The translations under genes were made by a program, and so were the position numbers. This document shows positions 11,501-25,100 of a DNA stretch of 64,000 bases, piece by piece. Source of the stretch: Hofstenia miamia (lineage: Eukaryota > Xenacoelomorpha > Acoela); the NCBI GenBank assembly GCA_004352715.1, contig SCFE01000067.1, positions 1,888,645-1,952,644 of the forward strand, in the 5' to 3' direction. The notes under the pieces are model-generated. The model was not told where the DNA came from. It ran no database searches and worked only from the letters and a program-made list of their open reading frames with translations. Numbering within the stretch: position 1 is the first letter of the stretch; every line of letters starts with the position of its first letter.

Positions 11501-14500
11501 AATCAACCGACCAGTTGCTAAAATATTTGTATATGTTGAAGGTATATAAAATGCTCGTCGATGTTTACGATTCAACATTGGATTTTCTAGATATGTTTCA
11601 AACAATTATATGAAGTAGCATCGGTTTCATATAAATCATATCTTCTTTATTTTTCTGATGAAGGTCGTATTTTAATTGGAAACGTCTTTTCATTGGATTG
11701 TTTTGTATCACTAAATGAGAGAACATTCAATTTCACACTTGTAAAGTTTTAATTAATTTTGTTCATTGTCATAAATGACATTCCGAAATCTTTAATCCAC
11801 GATGGTTACGTTTTCAAATTCTATCTCTTTTGCAATGAGTACTACTCAGAGCTATCGAATGTTCTGCGTTTCCTTGAAACGACATCTCAACATATAAAAA
11901 CTTTCAGTCTATGCAAATTTGTACTCTAATCAGGCACTCGACAATGCTTATACTTTAATTTAATATTTAGATTATTGGCTTTTTTTGTTATCTACACCAT
12001 TTTCACACTTAATTCAAAAATTTATACTTCCTTTTTAGAATTTTCCATTTGATATTCAGAAATTTAAGTTTTATATTCAGAACTCGAAAATTTTTCTTTA
12101 CATGTATTCCCATATTCTAATGTATTAAACGATTTTGGTAAAATCATATTTCACTTATATAATCAAGTGTTAATATATTTTGTTTGTGAATGGAGAACAC
12201 TGTTTAAGGTCTCTGAATATCAAATTCAAATTACTTAATAAATGTGAAAATGGTGCAGTTTTCAACATCTGCTTTTGATCCCGAAAAAACAAAATTCCTA
12301 CTCTTCTTTTAAAAATCCTGCTATCATCTGGTTTGAATGTGATTCCCAAATTTAAATAATATTGACCCATGAATACTAGGTTTTTATTACTAAGATTCTT
12401 ATAATTAATGTTGTTTTCCTTTTGCAATACAAATACAATATTTCGTTGAAGATGAATGTAACAATTCAATGTTTTAGCTTCGCCTTTGAGTCATGAAGCA
12501 AAGAAGTTACTGAAGTGGAAACCAAGTTCTATCTGTCCTAACGTCATTAAGAATATTCTTAATCGCGTGGGTTTTAAATGGAGCAAAAGTGAGTTGCTTT
12601 ACAAACTAAAATGTACTTTACATGTAATTTTATAATCCAACAAATAAATATTTAATCTAATGCTGTCGTTTGGGTTCTTATTACGATTTCAACGATGGTA
12701 AGTGTGAGATTTCGTTCTTGTTTCTATTTATTACCTATTATTGTTTCTATGCATGACAAGTTGTTGCGCAATCCGCTGAATATTGTATTTCGCTTGTAAA
12801 GTTGTTGTTTGATTTTATTGTATTGTTTGTAGCCATTATACACCTACTAGTATTAATTCAACATACTCTTAACTAACGGTAAAACGGAACTTAATTGTAT
12901 TTAACAGTATACGGTCTTGTCATAGTGTTAATTCAATGCCTAAAGTGGTTTTTAAGAAATTATCAAAAGAACGTAGTCTTAGAAATTTAACGAACTGTTT
13001 TTTTCTTTAAGCAAATAAATAAATCGCGTTGGGTATTTACGTATTACAATTGGAGCAACTATTTCAATCGGATTGTTAATGTATTTTATTTTGGTAAGGA
13101 AGTGTTCTAAAGTTTGTTCCTGCATGCTCCAAAACTCGTTTTTATCAATTATTATCAATATAATTATAATTTGCGGATTCTTGGATTTTATTTACAGTTT
13201 ATTTACATCTTCGCTTCTAAGTTAACTCATCGTCGATTCAATTGTGCACATCGATGCATGTTTCATTAAAAGTTCGTTTTATAACGCTTTTCATACTAAG
13301 CTACCCAATCTTTTAAAAACGTAATTCTCCAGCTTGTGTGAATATTCATCGTTATCAAAACTCAGCTTAATCCATTTCATGTTAATTATTTCAGTCTAGG
13401 AAATTTTTCTATAATCTATAATAAAAGGTACACTATTTGATTATATTGGGACTTTAATCATTAAGACCACAGTTAATTATATTATTAATATTTTCATTTA
13501 GGACCTAATGATTGGATTGGATATTGGGGTAAACATATGAAAGCAGAATGTTTCAAAACAGTCAAAGATTACCAAAAGGTATCATTGACATCGGTAGCTT
13601 GTTACTATAGTAGCTTAGGTGAACCACTTCCCTGGCACATTCCAAATTGGACGAAAAGATCGACTATTTCGAAACTTATCAAAGCTGCAAATTCGCTACG
13701 GAAAAAAAGAATTCAACTTCTTCCCACACTCCTTCATTCTTCCTTTCGATTTTAAGCTTCTTAAGCGTCATTGGGATGAAGGAGGCAATAAGCATAAGTG
13801 GATTCTTAAACCAGTAAGTTTTAGCGTGTTCTAGTTCTGTAAAACTCATCGTTAAGGGGGTTTACAAATTATCAATGAAATATAACACTTCTCAATTGAG
13901 AAGAATATGTTGTCGTTGATTCGGCGTTTACAGCGTCTTAATTTGTCTTGTTGATGCAGCTGAACAATCTCAATTGAGAATAGAGATTTAAATAAAATGA
14001 ACCATTTAAAATAATAACGAGGTATTTCTTTTGAATTGGGTAAGAAAAATATGACAATTCAGAGCACTGACGAAAACATAAGATTACCTAAAGTGGGGTA
14101 AACCAAAGCTGCAACCGCGCCTAGTTTTTGGAAGCACAGCCCTGCACGGCACAGCACGGTTTTTGCAAAAATAGTTCGCACGGCACGGTTCTACACGTGG
14201 TGATAAGCGCGGTTCTTAGAATTTTTAAAATGTATGCATTTCTCAAGTATATAAAATGATTAAAGCTAGTGTATTATGTCTTATAAATCAACAAAAAGGA
14301 TCATATAAAAAATATATTAACCAGAATCGCAGATCTAATAATTTCGATATTGTTCACGTGAAAAATAAAAACTTTGTTTGAAAATATTTTGATATAAGAT
14401 TTAATTATTCTAATTAAATGTATACTATTCTAACAGTATGGGCATTTACATAAAGGTAACTGATAATTAGAAAGCGCTTACTGCATAAAAAATAATGTAA

Positions 14501-15414
14501 TATTTAAAACATAAAATATAAACTTAGAAACATTAAAGTACATGTAGTAAATTATACGTTATGTACTAAATATGCCTCACGACAGTTCGAGAAAAATCGC
14601 AAAACAATGTCTAATACATCTGTAAGCAATAATTTGAAATTTTCCAAAAATTCAAACAAGAATTATATGTCATAATGGCGGAAACGAAAATACGGATATT
14701 GTTTTTGCATTTTAAAAATTTCCGCAATATATTTGTATTACTACTCATGAACTAGCATTTAATATATTATGAATAGAAAATTGTATAAAGAATAATTGCG
14801 AGTTTCACACGTTTGTATATTCCATAGATTTGGGTCATGGCACAGCACGGCACGACATGGTGTGGCACGGACAAAAGCACGGCGCGGTTGCAGCTCTGGG
14901 ATAAACATGTAAATGAGATATAGAAAAAATCATCCCAACATCTTTCTATTCTATGCCTACTCGAACTCTTCACAGATTCTTAAACATTACAGACAGTTTT
15001 TGAGTCACTGATACTCTCGATCCTAGATTACGTTAGCCCTACCTTTTTCATGCTAAATGACAAACAGAACAATGATTTGCAACGAGTTTGTAAACGCATT
15101 ATATGCAGTAATTTCTCCAGTGATGGTTCCATACTAATTCGGTGGAATCACTTGGCCTCAAAGCTCTTCACATCGATCATGAATGCATCGTCACACATTT
15201 TATACAGAATTACCTCTGAAAGCATTTAAACGAAATCCAGGGCGTTTAACCTAGCCCAGGACACGCTTTAGCATCGGGCAAATCAATTCAATCCATTTTC
15301 AACAAGATATTATAATAAATGACTATCATGTAGTTAATCTTTCAGTGTAATTTAGTGTATCGTTTCTGTAAATGATACTTTTTGAAAACATGTCTCGCTC
15401 ATCATTCATAAAAG

Positions 15415-15457
<43 letters not shown>

Positions 15458-16123
15458 NNNNNNNNNNNNNNNNNNNNNNNNNNNNNNNNNNNNNNNNNNN
15501 NNNNNNNNNNNNNNNNNNNNNNNNNNNNNNNNNNNNNNNNNNNNNNNNNNNNNNNNNNNNNNNNNNNNNNNNNNNNNNNNNNNNNNNNNNNNNNNNNNNN
15601 NNNNNNNNNNNNNNNNNNNNNNNNNNNNNNNNNNNNNNNNNNNNNNNNNNNNNNNNNNNNNNNNNNNNNNNNNNNNNNNNNNNNNNNNNNNNNNNNNNNN
15701 NNNNNNNNNNNNNNNNNNNNNNNNNNNNNNNNNNNNNNNNNNNNNNNNNNNNNNNNNNNNNNNNNNNNNNNNNNNNNNNNNNNNNNNNNNNNNNNNNNNN
15801 NNNNNNNNNNNNNNNNNNNNNNNNNNNNNNNNNNNNNNNNNNNNNNNNNNNNNNNNNNNNNNNNNNNNNNNNNNNNNNNNNNNNNNNNNNNNNNNNNNNN
15901 NNNNNNNNNNNNNNNNNNNNNNNNNNNNNNNNNNNNNNNNNNNNNNNNNNNNNNNNNNNNNNNNNNNNNNNNNNNNNNNNNNNNNNNNNNNNNNNNNNNN
16001 NNNNNNNNNNNNNNNNNNNNNNNNNNNNNNNNNNNNNNNNNNNNNNNNNNNNNNNNNNNNNNNNNNNNNNNNNNNNNNNNNNNNNNNNNNNNNNNNNNNN
16101 NNNNNNNNNNNNNNNNNNNNNNN

Positions 16124-16158
<35 letters not shown>

Positions 16159-19100
16159 ACAAATTTTGATTTCAAAAACTAATCGTTGTTTTAAGTACCG
16201 TAAAGTGAAGCAATTTTGACCGAAAAATATAAAATGATTCATTGCTTTGTATTTTCACAATCATTTTTATGTCAATTTGAATTCAAGTATGGTTAACATA
16301 GAAATGTTCTTCTCTTTTTTCCTGCACTGCATTTACTGCGTTCTATGTTTTGAGGCAGTCACTGCCTTGTGTTTTTGTAAAATGTGATTTTGCTAAAATT
16401 CTTCTTTTTCAAAGTATTTTATGTCAATTTTTGGTTTTAAAGCACGTCTATGATGTTATGCAAATGGCCTTTAAATTTGAACTAGATTGCATGTATTCAA
16501 AGAGGGCCAGGAATTCTGACTAGGTAACATGTGAGTCCAAATTGGGGCTATTTCGAACGCATGTACATCTGATTTCAATGTGAAATGATGACAAATTTGC
16601 AAAACTTGAAATTCAATTCTTAATGAAACTTAATGTTGCTTAAAAAAACTTATCTTTTCTCCTTTAGAGCCAAGCCTGACTTGACTATAGGTTTAGTACC
16701 CATGCCACTACAAAAATATTGCAGTGCCACAAAAGAGGTATTTTGCTAAATTTTGTAAATGTCAGGTTTTTAGAAATTGCATCACCAACATGTACACTAT
16801 CCGTTTTAATTGGTGTGCTATCAGACAATACTTCACCAACCGTGTCGATTTTTACTACCATAGAGTAAAGACAATACATGTAAAGAGTAATTCACAAAAC
16901 AATATGTGGACTGTTCAATTATAATTTTTGATGAGTTGCTAATTGTGTTTCCAATAGAGGACTGAATTAGATGTACAAAATGCGAAAACTGGTACCATGA
17001 AGCATGCACTCAATATGAACTGTGGACCCAAGTAGCAAGCCATCAATGGGCCATTATTGGTCCATTATTGGTGCCAATATTGGCCATTATTGGCATTTGG
17101 CCACCGGTCCAATATTGGTCCATTAATAAAAACCAACCATGAGCCAACCATTTACCAATAATAGCCATCAATTTACCAACAATGAGCCATCAATTCACCA
17201 TTAAAAGCCAATATTTACCAACAATACGCCATTCATATGCCAATAACTGCCAACCATGAGCCAACCATTTACCAATAATAGCCATCAATTTACCAACAAT
17301 GAGCCATCAATTCACCATTAAAAGCCAATATTTACCAACAATACGCCATTCATATACCAATAACTGCCAACNNNNNNNNNNNNNNNNNNNNNNNNNNNNN
17401 NNNNNNNNNNNNNNNNNNNNNNNNNNNNNNNNNNNNNNNNNNNNNNNNNNNNNNNNNNNNNNNNNNNNNNNNNNNNNNNNNNNNNNNNNNNNNNNNNNNN
17501 NNNNNNNNNNNNNNNNNNNNNNNNNNNNNNNNNNNNNNNNNNNNNNNNNNNNNNNNNNNNNNNNNNNNNNNNNNNNNNNNNNNNNNNNNNNNNNNNNNNN
17601 NNNNNNNNNNNNNNNNNNNNNNNNNNNNNNNNNNNNNNNNNNNNNNNNNNNNNNNNNNNNNNNNNNNNNNNNNNNNNNNNNNNNNNNNNNNNNNNNNNNN
17701 NNNNNNNNNNNNNNNNNNNNNNNNNNNNNNNNNNNNNNNNNNNNNNNNNNNNNNNNNNNNNNNNNNNNNNNNNNNNNNNNNNNNNNNNNNNNNNNNNNNN
17801 NNNNNNNNNNNNNNNNNNNNNNNNNNNNNNNNNNNNNNNNNNNNNNNNNNNNNNNNNNNNNNNNNNNNNNNNNNNNNNNNNNNNNNNNNNNNNNNNNNNN
17901 NNNNNNNNNNNNNNNNNNNNNNNNNNNNNNNNNNNNNNNNNNNNNNNNNNNNNNNNNNNNNNNNNNNNNNNNNNNNNNNNNNNNNNNNNNNNNNNNNNNN
18001 NNNNNNNNNNNNNNNNNNNNNNNNNNNNNNNNNNNNNNNNNNNNNNNNNNNNNNNNNNNNNNNNNNNNNNNNNNNTGCAAAGTATATGGAAGAAAATTAA
18101 AATAGAACAAAAGAGAACATGAAATAATTCAATTTCACAATTTTAGGAATTTTAATAGTCAATCAAATAAATATTCGTTCATTTACATAAAAGAAAGTAC
18201 ATACTATAAAATAATTGAAGCAGGAAATTTTGACTGAAATTCAATTACACAACCATGCTGCTAAACTTCGGAATTTTCATCTTGCAAAAACCTAAAATAT
18301 AAATTAACGGCTATCCAAAATAAATAAAATATTATAGTTTATTTGAACTGCGCAATGTCCAATTATAAATAACTAAAAAATATAACAAGTGAGAGACTAT
18401 CTAATTTAGAAAAATATCAACATTTTAAAATTAAATGATTTATTTCGATCGCTTTGCACGACCTCCATATCTCTATCTATTGAGTTTCTTAACCAAAGTT
18501 TAATTTGATCTTGAATCTCTTTTCCGTAACTGCTGCAAACATTGCATTGACCTTTATGCTTTCTAAATATTAGTGAAAATCTCGAAATGTATAATTTATT
18601 TTACCAAAAACGACTTTACATAAATGCGTATTTCCGAAAGCTCATTTATCGAATTATCCTGTGAAATTTAAGTGGAGGGAAGGTCATTAGTGATCAGTTT
18701 CTGCATGATTCGTCTTACCAGTTCTTTGCAATTGGTGCCTCCAGCAATCTAAAAAATTCGAATAGTACAATGTAAATGAAGAACTCTTATGATAAATTTA
18801 AATGCAAGAGGTAACAAACTAATAGGAAACGTATCAATTTCTTGCAACGTTGAGCCAGTAATGTGCTGCAAAATTGCAGACTGATCAGTATGCACTTTGG
18901 ATAGTTATCTCCAAATTCACTGAAGTTGAGCTGAAACATAAAATAATATAGGAGTCTCGCAAATGCAATATACATTTCACTTTGCGAATTTCAACTTTTA
19001 TTTCGTTCATATCACTAACAACATTAGACCTGGAACTGTTTCGGTTGATTGGCGTAAAGTCCTGGAAACTCCGATAACGGCAGCTCACTACACTAAATCA

Positions 19101-22100
19101 AATAAGTAAGATATGAGTTAGGAAAATTTACATTGAGTACAGAATCAGAGTCATCATCATCTTCAAAATTTAGATTTTTGAATGGACGTGGTGGGCTTTT
19201 TAGAAGTACCAGGGCGTTCCTAAATACAAAAATAAGNNNNNNNNNNNNNNNNNNNNNNNNNNNNNNNNNNNNNNNNNNNNNNNNNNNNNNNNNNNNNNNN
19301 NNNNNNNNNNNNNNNNNNNNNNNNNNNNNNNNNNNNNNNNNNNNNNNNNNNNNNNNNNNNNNNNNNNNNNNNNNNNNNNNNNNNNNNNNNNNNNNNNNNN
19401 NNNNNNNNNNNNNNNNNNNNNNNNNNNNNNNNNNNNNNNNNNNNNNNNNNNNNNNNNNNNNNNNNNNNNNNNNNNNNNNNNNNNNNNNNNNNNNNNNNNN
19501 NNNNNNNNNNNNNNNNNNNNNNNNNNNNNNNNNNNNNNNNNNNNNNNNNNNNNNNNNNNNNNNNNNNNNNNNNNNNNNNNNNNNNNNNNNNNNNNNNNNN
19601 NNNNNNNNNNNNNNNNNNNNNNNNNNNNNNNNNNNNNNNNNNNNNNNNNNNNNNNNNNNNNNNNNNNNNNNNNNNNNNNNNNNNNNNNNNNNNNNNNNNN
19701 NNNNNNNNNNNNNNNNNNNNNNNNNNNNNNNNNNNNNNNNNNNNNNNNNNNNNNNNNNNNNNNNNNNNNNNNNNNNNNNNNNNNNNNNNNNNNNNNNNNN
19801 NNNNNNNNNNNNNNNNNNNNNNNNNNNNNNNNNNNNNNNNNNNNNNNNNNNNNNNNNNNNNNNNNNNNNNNNNNNNNNNNNNNNNNNNNNNNNNNNNNNN
19901 NNNNNNNNNNNNNNNNNNNNNNNNNNNNNNNNNNNNNNNNNNNNNNNNNNNNNNNNNNNNNNNNNNNNNNNNNNNNNNNNAGCATGATATTTACAATACC
20001 AAGCATTTAGATCCTTTCGCAGGGATCTTACATTAGTACGTCCTGAAGGTTCATCTAAATTCAAATAAAGTTTTGCAATACTATATGACCAACAATTTAA
20101 CATTATAGCAAAAATATAAATGTAGGGTGCATTTTGCCAAATTTGGGTTTTAAATATGTTTATATTCAAGAATAACTTATGCTACAAATTTTCAATTTGA
20201 CAAGGAAATTATTAAAAACTAAGATAACATGTCAATTGTCAATTATAATTATTAATAGTAATGAATTTAGCTAAATTTGATTGTTTATACAAAACTATAA
20301 AAAAGTTTTTTACAAGAAAATAGTGATGAAGACGGAAAACTAGATGCGAGGATGACAAGGGAAGCAATTGCAGAACGAAAATTGGTATATTTAGCTAGAA
20401 AGTCGTATTCAGAGATAAAGTAGTGAAGAAACAAGATGTTATGTTGAAAAGCCGAGCAGGTGACCACAAGTAACTAAATATTGTAAAACGGATCCCCTTT
20501 TACGAACTGAAAAAATGTATAAAGTGCTTATATGCATCTGCATAAGTATATACTGAAAGCAACATCCTCTACATCAGTGGACTCTGAATCTGATATGAAA
20601 TCATTTGCAAAGCATTCTTCTTCCGAATAATTCGAGCTACTAGTAGAAGCGCTGTTTGTATCAAATGAACTTGAACTATCAAGTGGTTGTTCACACATTA
20701 TTTTAGCATTTAGTGCAATGAAATGCACGCTTATTAATGAAAATATGTTACACAATCTAGTGGGAATACGATTGCAAAACCACTTCCAAAATACAATCGA
20801 ATTTAAGAATGTCGCATTTGCGAAATTAGAAAAATTACACAACATTTATCAAATAGCTTTGCTAGAAATTAAACATGTATTATTCAACACACCTCTAAAG
20901 AGCAATTGAATACAAGAGTTGAATAAATCAAAAATTCAATAAATTGTTATAAACTTTACAGAGAAGAAGCTTCAATTACATCGATAATGAAAAATGAGCA
21001 GCACACAAGAATTTCAAAATGCATTTATACGATTTAAAAACCAAACAATTGAAAACACCTTTACTATTTGAAATAAGAAAAATGACTTCACTATTTAATC
21101 TTAAAGGTTTTACATGATACAGTAGTATGAGGCCGATATGTACACATTTTGCATTGCCTCTGAAAAACTATTTTCGTATAGTCAAGAAGTTAATCGAAAT
21201 GTTAAATACTAGAAAATAAACATAAAAACCTTAATAATAATTAGATAATATACAGTTCACGTTTATGAATTCAAAAATGGTAATAATGCATAAAAATAAC
21301 ATGAGTCACAAAGAAATATTATTAAGAATTAATTTTTATATTNNNNNNNNNNNNNNNNNNNNNNNNNNNNNNNNNNNNNNNNNNNNNNNNNNNNNNNNNN
21401 NNNNNNNNNNNNNNNNNNNNNNNNNNNNNNNNNNNNNNNNNNNNNNNNNNNNNNNNNNNNNNNNNNNNNNNNNNNNNNNNNNNNNNNNNNNNNNNNNNNN
21501 NNNNNNNNNNNNNNNNNNNNNNNNNNNNNNNNNNNNNNNNNNNNNNNNNNNNNNNNNNNNNNNNNNNNNNNNNNNNNNNNNNNNNNNNNNNNNNNNNNNN
21601 NNNNNNNNNNNNNNNNNNNNNNNNNNNNNNNNNNNNNNNNNNNNNNNNNNNNNNNNNNNNNNNNNNNNNNNNNNNNNNNNNNNNNNNNNNNNNNNNNNNN
21701 NNNNNNNNNNNNNNNNNNNNNNNNNNNNNNNNNNNNNNNNNNNNNNNNNNNNNNNNNNNNNNNNNNNNNNNNNNNNNNNNNNNNNNNNNNNNNNNNNNNN
21801 NNNNNNNNNNNNNNNNNNNNNNNNNNNNNNNNNNNNNNNNNNNNNNNNNNNNNNNNNNNNNNNNNNNNNNNNNNNNNNNNNNNNNNNNNNNNNNNNNNNN
21901 NNNNNNNNNNNNNNNNNNNNNNNNNNNNNNNNNNNNNNNNNNNNNNNNNNNNNNNNNNNNNNNNNNNNNNNNNNNNNNNNNNNNNNNNNNNNNNNNNNNN
22001 NNNNNNNNNNNNNNNNNNNNNNNNNNNNNNNNNNNNNNNNNNNNNNNNNNNNNNNNNNNNNNNNNNNNNNNNNNNNNNNNNNNNNNNNNNNNNNNNNNNN

Positions 22101-25100
22101 NNNNNNNNNNNNNNNNNNNNNNNNNNNNNNNNNNNNNNNNNNNNNNNNNNNNNNNNNNNNNNNNNNNNNNNNNNNNNNNNNNNNNNNNNNNNNNNNNNNN
22201 NNNNNNNNNNNNNNNNNNNNNNNNNNNNNNNNNNNNNNNNNNNNNNNNNNNNNNNNNNNNNNNNNNNNNNNNNNNNNNNNNNNNNNNNNNNNNNNNNNNN
22301 NNNNNNNNNNNNNNNNNNNNNNNNNNNNNNNNNNNNNNNNNNAAACACCTTTACTATTTGAAATAAGAAAAATGACTTCACTATTTAATCTTAAAGATTT
22401 TACATTATACAGTAGATTGCCTCTGAAAAACTATTTTCGTATACTCAAGAAGTTAATCGAAGTGTTAAATACTAGAAAATAAATATAAACACCTTAATAA
22501 TAATTAGATAATATACAGTTCACGTTTTCACAGTTATGAATTCAAAAATGGTAATAATATATAAAAATAACATGAGTCACAAAGAAATATTATTAAGAAT
22601 GTAAATTTAAGAAATTAATTTTTTATTAACACTATATAAATAATAATAATCAATACATTTAATGAAATGAAACAAGTTTGCATTTGCATTTGCTAATAAA
22701 TTTAAACGTCCCATGTGCAATTCGTTAAATATTCTCAAAAAAGATATAGGTGTATAATAAATTTTTGAAAAGCTTAAACAAAAATATTTAAAATAAAATA
22801 ATAGTAATATTAATAAATTTTTGCATAACATAAATTTATAAAATTGTTGCTAAGTTACATAATAATAGCTCTTCTAACATTAATGGTTTATATTGGCAAA
22901 TGGTTGGCCAATATTGGCCAACGATGCCAATAATGGACCAATAATGGCCCATTGATCATTGTTACTTGGGGGAGTGATATCTTTATTTGTGATTTGTGTC
23001 CGCTTGATATGAGCATCTTTGTTTTCTATTTACAGTATTCTAATATTCAGGTTTACTGCCATTAAAATCTCTCAAATGTGAATTTTGTAACAGTCATTGC
23101 TACTAACTAGAAATCTGCTATATATTTGGTGATCATGTATATGCGTTGACGGTAAATTGAGCCGTTGAAAGTAGCCTCAAGCAATTGTTACTTTCGCTAT
23201 CACATTTTGAAGAAAATAACTCTCAAAACAATGAAGATCATTAAGTCTAATTTCACCTACATTCATCCCTAATAGTATGCTAAAATAGATGTCAAACCAG
23301 ATCCTCATTTCAAATAAGTTTTGTGCAGTCCTTTCCTGCATATAACCTGCTATAACCTGTTTCATCTATATGCATTTCATATTATCATTTTAAATGCAAC
23401 CAATATTTTGATATCTTAAATGTTTGCACTCTAAATGTAGGCTTTTATCACATTTTGTTTAGCCGGCATCTGCACGTGGCATTGGAATCCGTGTGATAGC
23501 GAAATGGCAGCAAATTCCTAAGAAACGCGCAGTTATTGTACAACGGTATTTGTCGCGTCCTTATCTTATTAATGGGAGTAAGTTCGACCTTCGTGTGTAT
23601 GTATTGGTGGCATCTTACGATCCATTACGAGTCTATGTGCACGAGAACGGCTTAGTCAGATTTGCTTCAATGAAGTATAATTTTTTTCTTTTGTATGATC
23701 TCTTTCAACGATTTAGGTATTCTTATTCTTCGAAAAGCTTATCCAATAGATTTGTTCATTTGACCAACTATAGCGTGAACAAAAATAATTCCGAATATCA
23801 GTCCAATACAGATCAAAACAGATGTCAAGGACATAAATGGTAATTTTGCATTTTTTCAACTCTAAATGAAAAAAACTATTAAAGCATAATTTTGCTTGGA
23901 TATAAATTCACTGTTTTACAACATAAATCGAATGCTACTGCGAATATTTTATTAGAAAAAATATGCATTGAAATCTAACAATGTGATTGTAACTGTTGTA
24001 AAACTTTATCAAAAGTTATCTGTTAGAGTCGTTTTGGCCTTCAATTCCTGCTTAAGTTTTTTTGCTACTATTTGTAATTAATAGGGAAATGTCTAATCTA
24101 AATAGTTATTCTTTAAATATTTAAATATTTCTCATTACAACATTTTTTACACCCTACATTCTTAGCTACAACACATTTTTCTAACTAGAGACAACTTCAA
24201 TAACTAGCACGTCATCGTTAGTCATTTTACTTAAATTCGAGCCTGAATTGAATGAATGTGATCGATAGCTTAATGAAAATATTATTTTAGGACGTTGCCG
24301 GCGCTTTGGGGTTGGTTTCGACAGAAAGGCGTTAATCCTGAACCAATTTGGTCTTCAATCAAAGACATCGCTGTTAAGACTATTATCGCGTATGTTATAG
24401 TTTTCTTAAATTGCACAAAGACATTAGAATTTTCTGAAACCCTACATGCCTATATCGATATAACATACCTTGTTCATTTTATCTAAATTCTTAGATTAAG
24501 TTTTCTGTTTAGTTTTAGTCGTTCTTTTCAATTCCTTCATTTTATAGTGGATTGTTTTATGATACGCACACTCATTTATAATAATAATAACATTTTTTAA
24601 ATATTATACGAATTTGGAGAGCTTTCATTTTGGTGTCCTAATATATTTTAATTTTAAGGAATCCCTTCTCTTTTTCACGCCGACACCTGTGCGTGAAGAG
24701 AGGCAGGCTTTGTACTAAGATTCGGTGCAATGTAAAACAAAAGTGAGCATTAAGTTGTTCTTTCATATCCCAAAGCATCTAGTTGTCTAACTGCGAGGAA
24801 TGATAGCTTGTGTGAAATTCTTGAATGAAACATTCAATATTTCCTTAATGTCAATGTTTTTATTCGAAAGGATAGAGATTTCAGTCAATATCGTTATTGT
24901 ATTTGCAAACATCCAACCCATTCATTTTTTATGCGTTGTCAACATTCTTGGATTGCAACCTGCAGTGAATTCTTTCATTGACAGCTGTAATGTAAAATGA
25001 TATGAATAGTTGTTTGCACCAACAATTTCCGTGATATGAATATTCACTGTCATCAAAATTTTACAGATAATTTCAATGTCTGTAACCGAAAAATTGCAGC

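Larger units (their letters stand above)
17027..22970 (-). mobile_element. Large TIR element with a DUF4806-like gene, in TTLL4 intron 8
   Basis: The inverted ends are about 60 bp (17027-17085 and 22906-22970). Both begin CCCAAGTA and share ATCAATGGGCCATTATTGG and GGTCCATTATTGG. The bases outside are GGA on both sides (17024-17026 and 22971-22973), a possible 3-bp TSD. The interior holds a 117-bp minisatellite next to the left end, gaps at 17372-18075, 19237-19980 and 21343-22342, and a broken minus-strand gene. I cannot assign a superfamily: the short TSD excludes hAT, and no DDE domain is visible because of the gaps. It sits antisense to the host gene. Confidence 0.75.

Noticed and set aside
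15326-16242. Several 250-280-codon frames on both strands
   Set aside because: They consist of Ns and translated (AT)n/(GT)n repeats.
17133-17371. Possible CRISPR-like array
   Set aside because: Units are contiguous without unique spacers, in a eukaryotic transposon; it is a minisatellite.
17299-18110. Frames of about 268 codons through the minisatellite gap
   Set aside because: Almost entirely N; the ends are tandem repeat or intron-like sequence.
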